From NCBI RefSeq assembly GCF_900220985.1, contig NZ_OCPC01000004.1, forward strand, positions 186,001-250,000: a DNA stretch of 64,000 bases, written 5' to 3'. Every line of letters begins with the position of its first letter. The first letter of the stretch is position 1. This document shows positions 38,192 through 47,533 of this stretch, in pieces. The DNA is from Parahoeflea halophila. GTDB lineage: Bacteria; Pseudomonadota; Alphaproteobacteria; Rhizobiales; Rhizobiaceae. Made by a program: the position numbers and the translations under genes. The notes beneath the pieces were generated by a model. It made no database searches. It was not told the DNA's origin and saw only the letters and a program-made list of their open reading frames with translations.

Positions 38192-38698
38192 ATGACAACC
38201 AGAACAGAGATGACACGCCGCGTGCTGTTGACGGCCGGAGTTGCCGGGGTTGCCCTGTCGCTGTTCGGCCGCTGGAGCCCCGCAAAGGCCACCGAAGGCG
38301 AATTCGAGGTGATGCTCAGCGAGGCGGAGTGGAAGGCGAAGCTCACACCCGAGCAATTTGCCATCCTGCGTGAGGAAGCCACGGAACGGGCGTTCACCAG
38401 CGCTCTCAACTATGAAAAGCGCAAGGGGATGTTCCATTGTGCCGGCTGCGACCTGCCGGTCTATTCCTCGGAAACCAAATATGACAGCGGCACCGGCTGG
38501 CCGAGTTTCTGGAAGGCCGAGGAGAACGCTGTGCGGACCAAGGAAGACCGCTCGCTGTTCTCCGTCCGGACGGAAGTGCATTGCCGCCGCTGCGGCGGCC
38601 ATTTCGGCCATATTTTTGATGACGGCCCACCGCCCACCGGCAAGCGCCATTGCATCAACGGCTTCGCCTTGAGCTTCAAGCCCGCAGAAGCCGCCTGA
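38192..38698 (+). CDS. msrB: Exported peptide-methionine (R)-S-oxide reductase MsrB
   Basis: Reduces R-methionine sulfoxide in proteins. The 168-residue protein has zinc cysteines C83/C86 (FHCAGC) and C131/C134 (CRRC), and catalytic Cys154 in KRHCING. Unlike cytoplasmic MsrB it begins with TRRVLLTAGVAGVALSLFG, a twin-arginine-like signal, so it is likely periplasmic and repairs envelope proteins. A strong Shine-Dalgarno AAAAGGAG precedes the ATG. Its neighbours (sigma, anti-sigma, fasciclin) suggest an envelope oxidative-stress regulon. The reductant for the exported enzyme is unknown. Confidence 0.93.
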   Translation: MTTRTEMTRRVLLTAGVAGVALSLFGRWSPAKATEGEFEVMLSEAEWKAKLTPEQFAILREEATERAFTSALNYEKRKGMFHCAGCDLPVYSSETKYDSGTGWPSFWKAEENAVRTKEDRSLFSVRTEVHCRRCGGHFGHIFDDGPPPTGKRHCINGFALSFKPAEAA

Positions 38699-38728
38699 AG
38701 ACCGTCCAGCAGCCTTGATGTAAATGAG

Positions 38729-38764
38729 AGCCGTGCGTTTGACCAAACGCGCGGCTTGTTTGTT
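38729..38764 (+). terminator. Strong intrinsic terminator after msrB
   Basis: AGCCGTGCGTTT (38729-38740) pairs with AAACGCGCGGCT (38745-38756), a 12-base stem with one G-U pair and the loop GACC, followed by TGTTTGTT. It separates msrB from the convergent engB. Confidence 0.8.
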
Positions 38765-39440
38765 ACAGCGTGATCGCCAGTGCAATCGCGGTGCGCAGGT
38801 CCGCGATGCCGGAGCTTTTTTCGGACGATGTGGCGATGATTTCCGGATAAGCTGCAGGCCGGCGCTTCAAGGCAGCAACGGTTTCCGACATCAGCCGCGG
38901 TACACCGGCTTCCTTGATCTTGTCGGTCTTGGTCAGCACCACCTGGTAGGACATGGCGGCCTTGTCGAGCAGATCCATCACGGCTTCGTCATTCTTCTTC
39001 AACCCGTGCCGGCTGTCGACCAGCAGGTAGACGCGCTTCAGCGTCGACCGGCCGCGCATGTAGTCAAACACCAGCTTGGTCCAGAGGTCGACCTGATCCT
39101 TCGGCGCCTTCGCATAGCCGTAGCCCGGCATGTCGACCAGTGCCATCGGCGGCAAATCGCCTTCTTCGCCGGAGTAGCCGGACGGTACGAAATAGTTGAG
39201 CTCCTGCGTCCGGCCCGGCGTGTTCGATGTCCGGGCCAAGCCGTTGACGCCGACAAGCGCATTGATCAACGAGGACTTGCCGACATTGGAGCGGCCGGCG
39301 AAGGCAATCTCGGGAGGGCCTTCCGGCGGCAGGAACTTGAGCGACGGCACGCCGCGGATAAACACCCACGGCTTGCCGAACAGCGTTGCGGAGAGCTCCT
39401 TGGCGGCTTGCATCGCCGGATCTGCGGACAGTTGGGTCAT
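38763..39440 (-). CDS. engB: Ribosome biogenesis GTPase EngB/YihA
   Basis: Essential GTPase of large-subunit assembly. The 225-residue protein contains the G1 loop [15 protein letters not shown], the G3 DMPGYG motif and the G4 TKTDK motif. The ATG at 39440 gives the family's typical N-terminus; the frame stays open upstream into yidC but that part is unrelated. Last gene of rpmH-rnpA-yidC-engB on the minus strand, 20 bases after yidC. Confidence 0.95.
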   Translation of the reverse strand: MTQLSADPAMQAAKELSATLFGKPWVFIRGVPSLKFLPPEGPPEIAFAGRSNVGKSSLINALVGVNGLARTSNTPGRTQELNYFVPSGYSGEEGDLPPMALVDMPGYGYAKAPKDQVDLWTKLVFDYMRGRSTLKRVYLLVDSRHGLKKNDEAVMDLLDKAAMSYQVVLTKTDKIKEAGVPRLMSETVAALKRRPAAYPEIIATSSEKSSGIADLRTAIALAITL

Positions 39441-39460
39441 CGCTCCGGCCTCCGCGCGCT

Positions 39461-41287
39461 TCAGGTGGTCTTGTTCTTGGGTTTGAACATTGCCCTGAGA
39501 TTGTCCCACAGCTCGATCTTGGCACCCTGGCGCTTCATGATCACGCCCTGCTGCAGCACCGAAAGCGTGTTGTTCCACGCCCAGTAGATCACAAGGCCTG
39601 CCGGGAACGTCGACAGCATGAATGTGAACATGACCGGCATCCAGGTGAAGATCATTGCCTGGGTGGGATCCGGAGGTGTCGGGTTCATGCGCATCTGGAT
39701 GAACATGGTAATCCCCATGATGATCGGCCATACTCCGAGCAGCATGATTGCCGGCAGGTAGAGTGCAGGCTCCCACGGCAACAGGCCGAAAAGGTTCCAG
39801 ATGGAGGACGGATCCGGCGCCGAAAGGTCGCGGATCCAGCCGAAGAACGGCGCATGCCGCATTTCGATGGTGATGTAGAGCACCTTGTAGAGCGCGAAGA
39901 ACACGGGGATCTGAAGCAGCACCGGCCAGCAGCCGGCCACCGGATTGATCTTTTCCTTCTTGTACAGCTCCATCATGCCCTGCTGCAGAGCCATCTTGTC
40001 GTCGCCGTGCTTGGCCTTGAGCTCTTCGAGCTTCGGCTGCACCTTCTTCATGTTGGCCATGGAAACATAGGACTTGTTCGCCAGCGGGAAGAAGATCAGC
40101 TTCACCACAACGGTGGTCGCCAGGATTGCAACGCCGAAATTGCCGAACAGCTTGTACAGATAGTCGATCAGCCAGAACATCGGCTTGGTGATGAAATAGA
40201 ACCAGCCCCAGTCGATCATCAGGTCGAAATTGAGGATATCGAACTGCGACTGATACCCCTCGATCACCGGGACTTCCTTGGCGCCGGCAAACACCAGCGT
40301 TTTCGAGGTCACGCTGCCGCCGGGGGCGATCGCCATCGTATCGGTCTTGAAGTCCGACTGGTAGCGCGCGCGGCCGTCGGTGAAATGGGCAAAGCGGGTT
40401 TCAAAGCCTGCACCCTGCGGCGGGACGAGCGCTGCGGCCCAGTACTTGTCGGTGATTCCCATCCAGCCGGCAGTTGCCTTGCCGTGGGCGATGATCGGCG
40501 TGTCCTCGACATCGGAGTAATCGATTTCCTGCAGCCCATCTTCGCCGATGACGCCGACCAGGCCCTCATGCAGAACATAGATGCCCTCGGTCTGCGGCTT
40601 GAAGAAACGGGTCACGCGGCCGTAGCCGGCAACAGAAGCGGCGGCCTCGCCGGAGTTGGCGATCGTGTCCTCGAAACTGAAGAGATAATGCTCATCGACT
40701 GAAATGACGCGGGTGAAGACGAGGCCTTCGCCATTGTCGTAAGTCAGGGTGACCGGGGAGGATTCGGTCAGGGTCTGTCCCTCCGCAGCGGTCCATACGG
40801 TGTTGGGTCCGGGCGCCGGGCCGGACTGGGCATCGGCGATGAAGCCGACCTCGGCAAAATAGCCGTCAGCCATCGCCGCCGGGCTGAACAGCGTGATGTT
40901 CGGGCTCGTGGGGTCGATGGTCTGGTGGTACTCCTTGAGCAGCAGATCATCAATGCGTGCGCCGGAGAGGTTGATCGAGCCGGAAAGCGACGGTGTGTCG
41001 ATTGCGATGCGGCCGGTCTGGGCGACAGCCTCTTCGCGCGAAAGGCCGGCGGCCTGTGTTGTCGAACCGGGGATGGCAACGTCGCCGCCGGGTGCCTCTG
41101 CGCTGAGACCGGGTGTTGTCGTGTTTCCGGCTGAAGTTGCAGGTGCCTGGGCCGCTTGCTCGGCCTGCAGTGCTTCGGCGGCCACGCGCTCACGTTCGAT
41201 CTTCGGAGTAACATAGAGGAATTGCCAGGCCACGAGGACAAGCACCGACAGGAGAATTGCGACGAAATAATTGCGATTGTTTTCCAT
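39461..41287 (-). CDS. yidC: Membrane protein insertase YidC/Oxa1
   Basis: Inserts and folds inner-membrane proteins with or without SecYEG. The 608-residue protein has the Gram-negative layout: an N-terminal helix (about 7-26), a large periplasmic domain (about 30-360) and five helices in the C-terminal 250 residues, containing [20 protein letters not shown] and [20 protein letters not shown]. The ATG at 41287 is used; a TTG one codon earlier also exists. Between rnpA (24-base gap) and engB. Confidence 0.96.
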   Translation of the reverse strand: MENNRNYFVAILLSVLVLVAWQFLYVTPKIERERVAAEALQAEQAAQAPATSAGNTTTPGLSAEAPGGDVAIPGSTTQAAGLSREEAVAQTGRIAIDTPSLSGSINLSGARIDDLLLKEYHQTIDPTSPNITLFSPAAMADGYFAEVGFIADAQSGPAPGPNTVWTAAEGQTLTESSPVTLTYDNGEGLVFTRVISVDEHYLFSFEDTIANSGEAAASVAGYGRVTRFFKPQTEGIYVLHEGLVGVIGEDGLQEIDYSDVEDTPIIAHGKATAGWMGITDKYWAAALVPPQGAGFETRFAHFTDGRARYQSDFKTDTMAIAPGGSVTSKTLVFAGAKEVPVIEGYQSQFDILNFDLMIDWGWFYFITKPMFWLIDYLYKLFGNFGVAILATTVVVKLIFFPLANKSYVSMANMKKVQPKLEELKAKHGDDKMALQQGMMELYKKEKINPVAGCWPVLLQIPVFFALYKVLYITIEMRHAPFFGWIRDLSAPDPSSIWNLFGLLPWEPALYLPAIMLLGVWPIIMGITMFIQMRMNPTPPDPTQAMIFTWMPVMFTFMLSTFPAGLVIYWAWNNTLSVLQQGVIMKRQGAKIELWDNLRAMFKPKNKTT

Positions 41288-41311
41288 CAATCAATCCTGA
41301 TGTTCAGGCAG

Positions 41312-41734
41312 CTATGGCCTGGTTTTCTGGTGTTGTCCGGAGCGCACGGCTTTGTCGGCGCGCGCGTGCTGGGGTCGTTTCGATCTGGCGGAGTCGTTTA
41401 CCCGCTCGGTGAGCGCGGTGACCAGTCCGTCAAAAGGCGCGCTCAGGGTATCCCTGCGCGCGACCACCACATAGTCATGTCCGGGCTTGAATGGAACCCC
41501 CGCCATGTGACGCACCGCCTCCCTGAGGCGTCGGCGCATCCGGTTGCGTTCCACCGAATTGCCCTGCTTCTTGGTCACCGTGAAGCCGATGCGCGGGGCT
41601 TGGTCGGAGTCGCCCCGGTCGAGGGTTTCCAGGAGAAAATATGGTCCGCGCAGGCGCTTGCCCTTTTGCACGGCGAGAAAATCCGGCCGGTTTTTAAGCC
41701 GCCCGGGTTTCCTGATGGTATCGTCCTGCGCCAC
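41312..41734 (-). CDS. rnpA: Ribonuclease P protein component
   Basis: Small basic protein subunit of RNase P that helps the RNA process tRNA 5' ends. The RNR signature appears as [18 protein letters not shown]. The N-terminal part reads [24 protein letters not shown] start at 41734 with AAGGA nine bases upstream gives 140 residues, slightly long because of a basic C-terminal tail ([14 protein letters not shown]). The same frame is open back through rpmH to 42043; the longer version is not preferred. Between rpmH and yidC. Confidence 0.9.
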   Translation of the reverse strand: MAQDDTIRKPGRLKNRPDFLAVQKGKRLRGPYFLLETLDRGDSDQAPRIGFTVTKKQGNSVERNRMRRRLREAVRHMAGVPFKPGHDYVVVARRDTLSAPFDGLVTALTERVNDSARSKRPQHARADKAVRSGQHQKTRP

Positions 41735-41769
41735 GCGATCGTAGTCCTTCGCGGGCCCGGCGCCAGCGA

Positions 41770-41907
41770 TTAAGCCGACAGACGATTGCGCCCGCGGGCG
41801 CGGCGAGCCTGGATGACCTTGCGGCCGCCCTTGGTAGCCATACGTGCACGGAAGCCGTGACGGCGCTTGCGAACAAGCTTGGATGGTTGGTAAGTACGCT
41901 TTGTCAT
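41770..41907 (-). CDS. rpmH: 50S ribosomal protein L34
   Basis: A 45-residue protein, [18 protein letters not shown] at the start and ending RGRNRLSA, nearly identical to the family with one extra Thr at position 2. First gene of the rpmH-rnpA-yidC-engB transcript; rnpA starts 35 bases after its stop. A promoter is recognisable about 105 bases upstream. Confidence 0.97.
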   Translation of the reverse strand: MTKRTYQPSKLVRKRRHGFRARMATKGGRKVIQARRARGRNRLSA

Positions 41908-42013
41908 TTATTTTAATACCGCGGTGTGCGGCCCTTCTTGGAACATCTTGGTTTAGGGTGTTCAGTCCGCCGAAACACGCTCCCGGAAACCGGAAGCTTC
42001 CACGGACGAGCGG

Positions 42014-42043
42014 CTTATAGGCGCGATCCCGGGCAAAAGTCAA
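42014..42043 (-). promoter_or_regulatory. Promoter of the rpmH-rnpA-yidC-engB operon
   Basis: On the minus strand TTGACT (42043-42038) and TATAAG (42019-42014) are spaced by 18 bases, a good housekeeping promoter in the 347-base region between rpmH and the divergent DUF547 gene. The rest of that region (42044-42254) shows no gene. Confidence 0.65.
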
Positions 42044-42254
42044 TGAGCTGCACCGGTTTCGCCTGTGCCCACCATTGATCCGGGCATGTGTTGTCCGGCT
42101 ATTCTGACCCCGCCATAGTGCTCAAGCGCAGGTCCCCGGTCACGTCGGTTCACAAGCCGGTGACATCGCGCCTTCTGCGGTTGCCTCATGTCTCGCCCTG
42201 CGCCAAGTCTTTGTCGGCATTCCCCACGAAACTTAGCCCGGGAGATCTTAGCCC

Positions 42255-43067
42255 ATGCCGTCCCTTGACCGCCGTACCCTGATTGCCGGATCTGCCAGCC
42301 TGGCGGCCGCGATGGCTCTTATGCCACCTACAGCCTCCGCCGCTCTGACCGGTTTCCGGCCAAAAGGGCAGGCGGCTGTGGATCATTCCGCTTTCGACAA
42401 ATTGCTCAAGGTCCATGTAAAGCCGGATGCCGCGGGCTACAACCGGGTCGACTATCGCGGCGTCAGGTCCGGCTTGCCAGCCCTGCGTGGCTATATCGCA
42501 TCGCTGGAGGCAACCGATCCAGTCTCCCTGTCACCTAATGAGGCGCATGCCTTCTGGATCAATCTCTACAACGCCAAGACGCTTGAAGTGGTGGCCGACG
42601 CCTACCCGGTGAGCTCCATCAAGAAGATCAATCTCGGCGGCTCATTCCTGTTTGGCTCGGGGCCCTGGAAAGCCAAGCTGATGACGGTCAATGCCACGGC
42701 ACTGTCGCTCGACGATGTCGAGCATGAAATCGTCCGCGCCCTTTTCAAGGACCCGATGTCCCATTATGGGCTCAATTGCGCCTCTTATTCCTGTCCCAAC
42801 CTCGCGACCAGTGCTTTCACTGGCGCAAATGTTGATGCTCTGCTGAGACAAAATGCGGTAGCCTATGTCAATCATCCACGCGGAGTCAGCGTTGACGGTG
42901 GACGCATTACAGCCTCGAAAATCTATTCCTGGTATGCGAGCGATTTTGGCGGAAGGGGCAGGCTCAAGGACCACTGGATGTCCTTCGCAACACCGCAAAA
43001 GGCATCAGAAATTGCAGCCGCCTCCATCTCCGGCTACGACTATGACTGGAGCATCAACGCGCTTTAG
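42255..43067 (+). CDS. Exported DUF547 protein
   Basis: A 270-residue protein with an N-terminal signal (DRRTLIAGSASLAAAMALM, twin-arginine-like with RR) and a DUF547 domain: LSPNEAHAFWINLYNAKTLE, a conserved GLNCASYSCP near the middle, and KIYSWYASDFGG. Relatives occur in bacteria and plants; a papain-like fold has been proposed for the family, with no activity proven that I know of. It stands alone between rpmH and dedA genes. Confidence 0.82.
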   Translation: MPSLDRRTLIAGSASLAAAMALMPPTASAALTGFRPKGQAAVDHSAFDKLLKVHVKPDAAGYNRVDYRGVRSGLPALRGYIASLEATDPVSLSPNEAHAFWINLYNAKTLEVVADAYPVSSIKKINLGGSFLFGSGPWKAKLMTVNATALSLDDVEHEIVRALFKDPMSHYGLNCASYSCPNLATSAFTGANVDALLRQNAVAYVNHPRGVSVDGGRITASKIYSWYASDFGGRGRLKDHWMSFATPQKASEIAAASISGYDYDWSINAL

Positions 43068-43235
43068 CCCGGATGACATGAAGTTCACGCTGCCGTGAGG
43101 ATTTTCGGTGCTTGCCTCACGCGGGATTGGGAAATTGGCGAGGGATTGTCATTGGTCGCCAGCGCCGCCGTCCATTAAGTATCGGTCGTACCCGTCGCAG
43201 TCGGATGACTGCAGCACCGAAACTGGAGAACCGGC

Positions 43236-44015
43236 ATGACTTCGCACTCCCGATCAGGGCAAGATGAAAAAGCCGACGCATGCCCTTGCGCGACAGAGAC
43301 CGAAGCGTCCAAGCCCCTGACCTGGCGGCGGTTCCTGCCATTGGCCGTTATCCTGGCGGGCTTGATCGCCGCCTATGTGGCCGGCCTCCAGGACTACCTC
43401 ACGCTCTCTGTGCTTGCCGAGCAGCGCGATGCGCTCAAGGCGTTCGTGGCGGAGCATCGCGTTACCTCGATCCTGGGCTATTTCGTGCTTTATGCTGTCG
43501 CCATTGCCTTCGCCTTCCCAGCGGCCTCCGTCCTGACGATTTTCGCGGGCTTTGTGTTCGGCTGGTTGATTGCCGGCATCTTGACGGTCTTCGCTGCCAC
43601 CACGGGTGCCGCCGCGATCTTCCTCGCCGCCCGGTCGGCTTTCGGCGATGTGTTGCGCAAGCGTGCCGGGCCGTTCGCCGCAAGGCTGGCCGACGGCTTT
43701 GCCGAGGACGCCTTTGGCTACCTGCTCGTGTTGCGTCTGGCCCCGGTGTTCCCGTTTTTCGTCATCAACATTGCGCCCGCCTTCTTCGACATCAAGCTGC
43801 GAACCTACATGGCCGCGACCTTTCTCGGGATCATCCCCGGCACCTTCGCCTACACCTGGCTGGGTCAGGGGCTCGACAGCGTGATTGTCGCCGCCGCCGG
43901 CCGCGAGATCTCGATTGCCGATCTGATCACCCCCGAGATCACCATTGCCTTCCTCGGGCTTGCAATCGTTGCGGCAATCCCCACCATAGTCCGCAAGTTC
44001 CGCGCCCGTTCCTGA
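43236..44015 (+). CDS. TVP38/DedA-family (VTT domain) membrane protein
   Basis: A 259-residue membrane protein with about six helices. The VTT core includes AFAFPAASVLTIFAGFVFGW, a re-entrant helix with GAAAIFLAARSAFG, and LRLAPVFPFFVINIAPAFFD. DedA relatives flip lipids such as undecaprenyl phosphate or polyprenyl carriers, and TVP38-like members often neighbour MerA-like flavoproteins, as here (54 bases upstream of one). The N-terminus has a cysteine pair (CPC), and function here is unknown. Confidence 0.85.
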   Translation: MTSHSRSGQDEKADACPCATETEASKPLTWRRFLPLAVILAGLIAAYVAGLQDYLTLSVLAEQRDALKAFVAEHRVTSILGYFVLYAVAIAFAFPAASVLTIFAGFVFGWLIAGILTVFAATTGAAAIFLAARSAFGDVLRKRAGPFAARLADGFAEDAFGYLLVLRLAPVFPFFVINIAPAFFDIKLRTYMAATFLGIIPGTFAYTWLGQGLDSVIVAAAGREISIADLITPEITIAFLGLAIVAAIPTIVRKFRARS

Positions 44016-44069
44016 TCCCCGCGTAGCGCTTCGGCCCCGTGCGGGCCTCAATTTTGGAAAGACAATCCC

Positions 44070-45500
44070 ATGAGCAGCCCTTTGACTCCTGACATCTGCA
44101 TCATTGGCGGCGGCTCCGGTGGCCTTTCGGTGGCCGCTGCGGCGGCATCTTTCGGTGTCGATGTGGTTCTCGTCGAAATGGGCAAGATGGGCGGCGATTG
44201 CCTGAACTACGGCTGCGTGCCCTCCAAGGCGATGATCGCGGCCGGCAAGCACGCCCACGCGATCAGGGAAGCGCCGTCTTTCGGCGTCACCGCCGGCGAG
44301 GCCAAGGTCAACTTCGGAAAGGTCCACGATCACATTCATTCGGTCATCGGCGCGATTGCCCCGAATGATTCGGCAGAGCGATTTCGCGCCATGGGCGTCA
44401 ACGTGATCGAGGCCGAGGCGCGGTTCGTCGACAAGGCCACGCTGATGGCTGGAAAGACCGAGATCCGCGCCCGGCGTTATGTCGTCGCGACCGGGTCCAC
44501 GGCCTTGGTGCCGCCGATTCCCGGCCTCGACACGGTTGACTACCTGACCAACGAGACCCTGTTCGACCGTACTCGCGCCACCAGGCATCTGATCATTATC
44601 GGCGGCGGCCCGATTGGAATGGAGATGGCCCAGGCCCACCGCAGGCTCGGCGCCGAGGTCACCGTTCTCGAGGGCGCCAGAGCCCTTGGCAAGGACGACC
44701 CTGAGCTGGCCGCGATCGTGCTCGAAAACATTCGTGCCGAGGGCGTGACCATCCACGAGGGATCGAAGGTCACCTCGGTCGAAAAGCGTGGCAAGACCGG
44801 GGTCCGGGTCCATTACGAAAGCGATGCCGGGGAGGCCTTCGTGGACGGCTCGGATGTGCTTGTCGCCGTTGGTCGTCTCGCCAATGTCGAAGGGCTGGGG
44901 CTGGACGCGGCCGGTGTCGAGCATGACCGTCGCGGCATCAAGGTCGGCGCCAATCTCAGATCCTCCAACAAGCGGATTTACGCCATCGGCGATGTCGCAG
45001 GTGGTCTGCAGTTCACCCATGTTGCGGGCTATCATGCCGGCCTGGTGGTGCAGCAGATCCTGTTTCGGGTGCCGGCAAAGGAAAACCGCGACATCATTCC
45101 CTGGGCCACCTACACCGATCCCGAGCTCGCCCATGTCGGCTTGAGCGAGGAAGAGGCGGGCAAGCGCCATGGCGGCCGGATCTCGATCCTGCGCTGGCCC
45201 TATGCCGAGAACGACCGCGCCCAGGCGGAACGCAAGACGACGGGACTGATCAAGTTGGTGGTCGACCGCAAGGCTCGCATTCTCGGCGTCTCCATAGCCG
45301 GCGCCGGAGCCGGCGAAATGATCAACATGTGGGCGCTCGCCGTCAGCAAGGGTTTGACGCTCAAGGATGTGCGCGGCTATGTGCCCCCCTATCCGACGAT
45401 GGCAGAGATTGGAAAGCGCGCTGCGGTGTCCTATTACATTCCCATGACACGCAAACCATATGTGCGCTGGATCGTACGCTTTCTGAGACGATTCGGATAG
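44070..45500 (+). CDS. FAD-dependent disulfide oxidoreductase, mercuric reductase-like
   Basis: A 476-residue class I pyridine nucleotide-disulfide reductase. FAD motif IIGGGSGGLSVAAAAASFG; redox-active Cys44 and Cys49 in GGDCLNYGCVPSK; NAD(P) motif IIGGGPIGMEMAQAHRRLG; second FAD motif IYAIGDVAGG. The usual C-terminal HPT catalytic pair is replaced (PPYPTMAEIG at about 441-450), so it is neither classic lipoamide dehydrogenase nor MerA (no N-terminal heavy-metal domain, no C-terminal CC). Linked with a TVP38 protein upstream and a kinase downstream. Confidence 0.85.
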   Translation: MSSPLTPDICIIGGGSGGLSVAAAAASFGVDVVLVEMGKMGGDCLNYGCVPSKAMIAAGKHAHAIREAPSFGVTAGEAKVNFGKVHDHIHSVIGAIAPNDSAERFRAMGVNVIEAEARFVDKATLMAGKTEIRARRYVVATGSTALVPPIPGLDTVDYLTNETLFDRTRATRHLIIIGGGPIGMEMAQAHRRLGAEVTVLEGARALGKDDPELAAIVLENIRAEGVTIHEGSKVTSVEKRGKTGVRVHYESDAGEAFVDGSDVLVAVGRLANVEGLGLDAAGVEHDRRGIKVGANLRSSNKRIYAIGDVAGGLQFTHVAGYHAGLVVQQILFRVPAKENRDIIPWATYTDPELAHVGLSEEEAGKRHGGRISILRWPYAENDRAQAERKTTGLIKLVVDRKARILGVSIAGAGAGEMINMWALAVSKGLTLKDVRGYVPPYPTMAEIGKRAAVSYYIPMTRKPYVRWIVRFLRRFG

Positions 45501-45527
45501 CAGGCTGGCAGGCGCGGAGGGTGGACG

Positions 45528-47000
45528 ATGGTGGAGACCAAGACTGAGATCGAGACGATCCCGTGGTGGAAGCCAAAGCCCAGAAGCCTGACCGGAAAGC
45601 TGTTCTGGTTGACGGTGCTCTTCGTGATGATCGCCGAAGTCCTGATCTTTGTGCCCTCGGTCGCCAACACGCGGCTACGCTGGCTCGACAGCAGGCTCAA
45701 CATCGCCGCTGGCGCCGCGGTGGTTCTGGAAGGCGTCACTGACCTGGCATTGCCCCGGGTGATCCAGAACGACGCGATCATGGCCACCGGGACCAAAGCC
45801 ATCGCACTGCGCAAGGACGGCATGTCGCGCATGATTGCGGTGGCCGACATGCCCCCCGTTGTCAGCCACCAGTACAATCTGGCTGAAGTCACGCCGCTCG
45901 ATGCCATTATCGACGCCTTTGACACGATCCTGTTTGGCGGCGACCGGGTGATCCGCATCTACGGCCCGGTCAGCGGCGACCCCGATACGGTGATAGATCT
46001 GGTCTTGGAGGACAAGGATCTCCGCCACGCTATGCTGATTTACGGCCGCAACGTGTTCTTTCTCTCTGTCCTGATTTCGATGATCACGGCCGGACTGATG
46101 TTCTTCTCCATCTCCCGCCTCTTGCTGCGTCCGGTGCAAAGAGTGACTGACAACATGCAGGCCTTCTCCGAGGATCCGGAAAATCCCAACAACATCATTG
46201 TGCCCGCCCCGGCGGTTGACGAGCTGACGGCCGCGGAGGGCCATCTGGCGGCCATGCAGACGCGCTTGCAGCAGACGCTGAAGGAACAGCGGCACCTGGC
46301 CGATCTCGGCCTTGCCGTGTCCAAGATCAATCACGACATGCGCAACATCCTGACATCGGCGCAGCTGATGTCGGACCGGCTGGCGATGATCGACGATCCG
46401 CTGGTCAAGCGCTTTGCGCCCAAGCTCTTGCGCACCATCGACCGGGCCGTGTCCTATTCCAGCGAGGTGCTGGCCTATGGCAAGGCGCGCGAGGCCGCGC
46501 CGCGCCGCCGCTTCATAAATCTGGCCGTGCTTGCCGGCGAAGTCCGTGATGTCATTGTCGAGGAGACGAGCACCGATATCAGCTTCATCCTCGACATGGA
46601 CGAGGACATCGAGATCGAGGCCGATAACGAGCAGTTGTTCCGTGTCATCTACAATCTCGCCCGCAACGCGGTGCAGGCGCTTGAGGCCGATGCAAGCGAT
46701 GAAGACGCCATCGTGCGCCGCATCACCTTTTCCGCCCGCCGCCAGGGTCTGGTGGTCGAGATCCGGGTTGCCGATACCGGTCCGGGGCTTCCCGCCAAGG
46801 CTCGCGAGAACCTGTTCCAGCCATTCCGTGGTTCGGCCCGCGCCGGCGGCACCGGTCTCGGGCTGGCCATTGCACGCGAACTGGTCATCGCCCATGGCGG
46901 TACCATATCGCTTGACGAGACGGTCACCCAGGGCACCGCCTTCCGCATCGAGCTTCCCGACCAGCCGCTGCCGCTCGACCGGTACCGTGCCCGCGCCTGA
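45528..47000 (+). CDS. Membrane sensor histidine kinase (orphan)
   Basis: A 490-residue kinase with two membrane helices (about 24-45 and 175-197), a periplasmic loop of ~130 residues, a HAMP-like segment (about 198-255) and a kinase core. The phosphorylated histidine is His269 in SKINHDMRN. ATP-binding boxes: N-box NLARNAVQAL, G1 DTGPGLP, G2 GGTGLGLAI. No response regulator lies next to it in the window, so the partner is unknown. Starts 27 bases after the flavoprotein, with a GGAGGG site, so it may sense the state of that pathway. Confidence 0.88.
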   Translation: MVETKTEIETIPWWKPKPRSLTGKLFWLTVLFVMIAEVLIFVPSVANTRLRWLDSRLNIAAGAAVVLEGVTDLALPRVIQNDAIMATGTKAIALRKDGMSRMIAVADMPPVVSHQYNLAEVTPLDAIIDAFDTILFGGDRVIRIYGPVSGDPDTVIDLVLEDKDLRHAMLIYGRNVFFLSVLISMITAGLMFFSISRLLLRPVQRVTDNMQAFSEDPENPNNIIVPAPAVDELTAAEGHLAAMQTRLQQTLKEQRHLADLGLAVSKINHDMRNILTSAQLMSDRLAMIDDPLVKRFAPKLLRTIDRAVSYSSEVLAYGKAREAAPRRRFINLAVLAGEVRDVIVEETSTDISFILDMDEDIEIEADNEQLFRVIYNLARNAVQALEADASDEDAIVRRITFSARRQGLVVEIRVADTGPGLPAKARENLFQPFRGSARAGGTGLGLAIARELVIAHGGTISLDETVTQGTAFRIELPDQPLPLDRYRARA

Positions 47001-47437
47001 TGTCGCGTGGGGGCAGGGGCGGTGGGGCAGCTGGAAGCGTGCCAACATGTTTCTCAGCCTTCCGGAATGCGGCGCGCGTGTCCTTCTGTCGTCTCGACTG
47101 AAGCCTTTTTGATGGACCCAGCGAAAAGACAGGTCATGTAAGCTGACCGCTCCGGGATCGTCTGTTTGACTACTGGCAACATTGGCGTGTTGGCATCGAT
47201 AATGCCGGTCGCGTATCGGGGTGGCCGCAGTCGTGGGCCGGTGGATCCCGCTTCAGACCGGTCTCGGATGGCAGGCTTCGCTGCCTCGACCCTGCGCGTT
47301 GCAGCCATCATCCCGCCGCTCCGCTTGGCGTGGAATGGATTAAATCCACAGCAGGTGCTTTTTTCTCCAAATCCGCTTGCAATCCCCCGCAGTCCGTTTT
47401 AGGAGAACGCCTCGCAGGCAAACGACACCTGCAGCGC
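47001..47437. other. 437-base non-coding region before tRNA-Arg
   Basis: I see no convincing gene. An 85-codon minus-strand frame (47054-47311) has no recognisable similarity and no good ribosome site. The right end probably contains the tRNA promoter, which I cannot define. Confidence 0.45.
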
Positions 47438-47514
47438 GCGCCCGTAGCTCAGCTGGATAGAGCACCAGACTACGAATCTGGGGGTCAGAGGTTCGAATCC
47501 TTTCGGGCGCGCCA
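47438..47514 (+). tRNA. tRNA-Arg (anticodon ACG)
   Basis: A 77-base tRNA with encoded CCA. The acceptor GCGCCCG (47438-47444) pairs with CGGGCGC (47504-47510), then discriminator G and CCA. D arm: AGCTCAGCTGGATAGAGC; anticodon stem CCAGA/TCTGG with loop CTACGAA, so anticodon ACG at 47472-47474, read as ICG. T arm: GAGGTTCGAATCCTTTC. An integrase fragment lies 20 bases after its end, so it has likely served as an attachment site. Confidence 0.95.
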
Positions 47515-47533
47515 TTTTTCTCAATAGCTTAGC

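Noticed and set aside
43254-45170. A very long minus-strand open frame (638 codons) opposite the DedA and flavoprotein genes
   Set aside because: It is antisense to two clear genes, has low-complexity Gly/Asp/His-rich composition and no family features; GC-rich codon use creates such shadows.
45675-47048. A 457-codon minus-strand frame opposite the histidine kinase
   Set aside because: Antisense shadow of a gene with intact H, N and G boxes.
47054-47311. Small minus-strand frame (85 codons) before tRNA-Arg
   Set aside because: No family features, poor start context.
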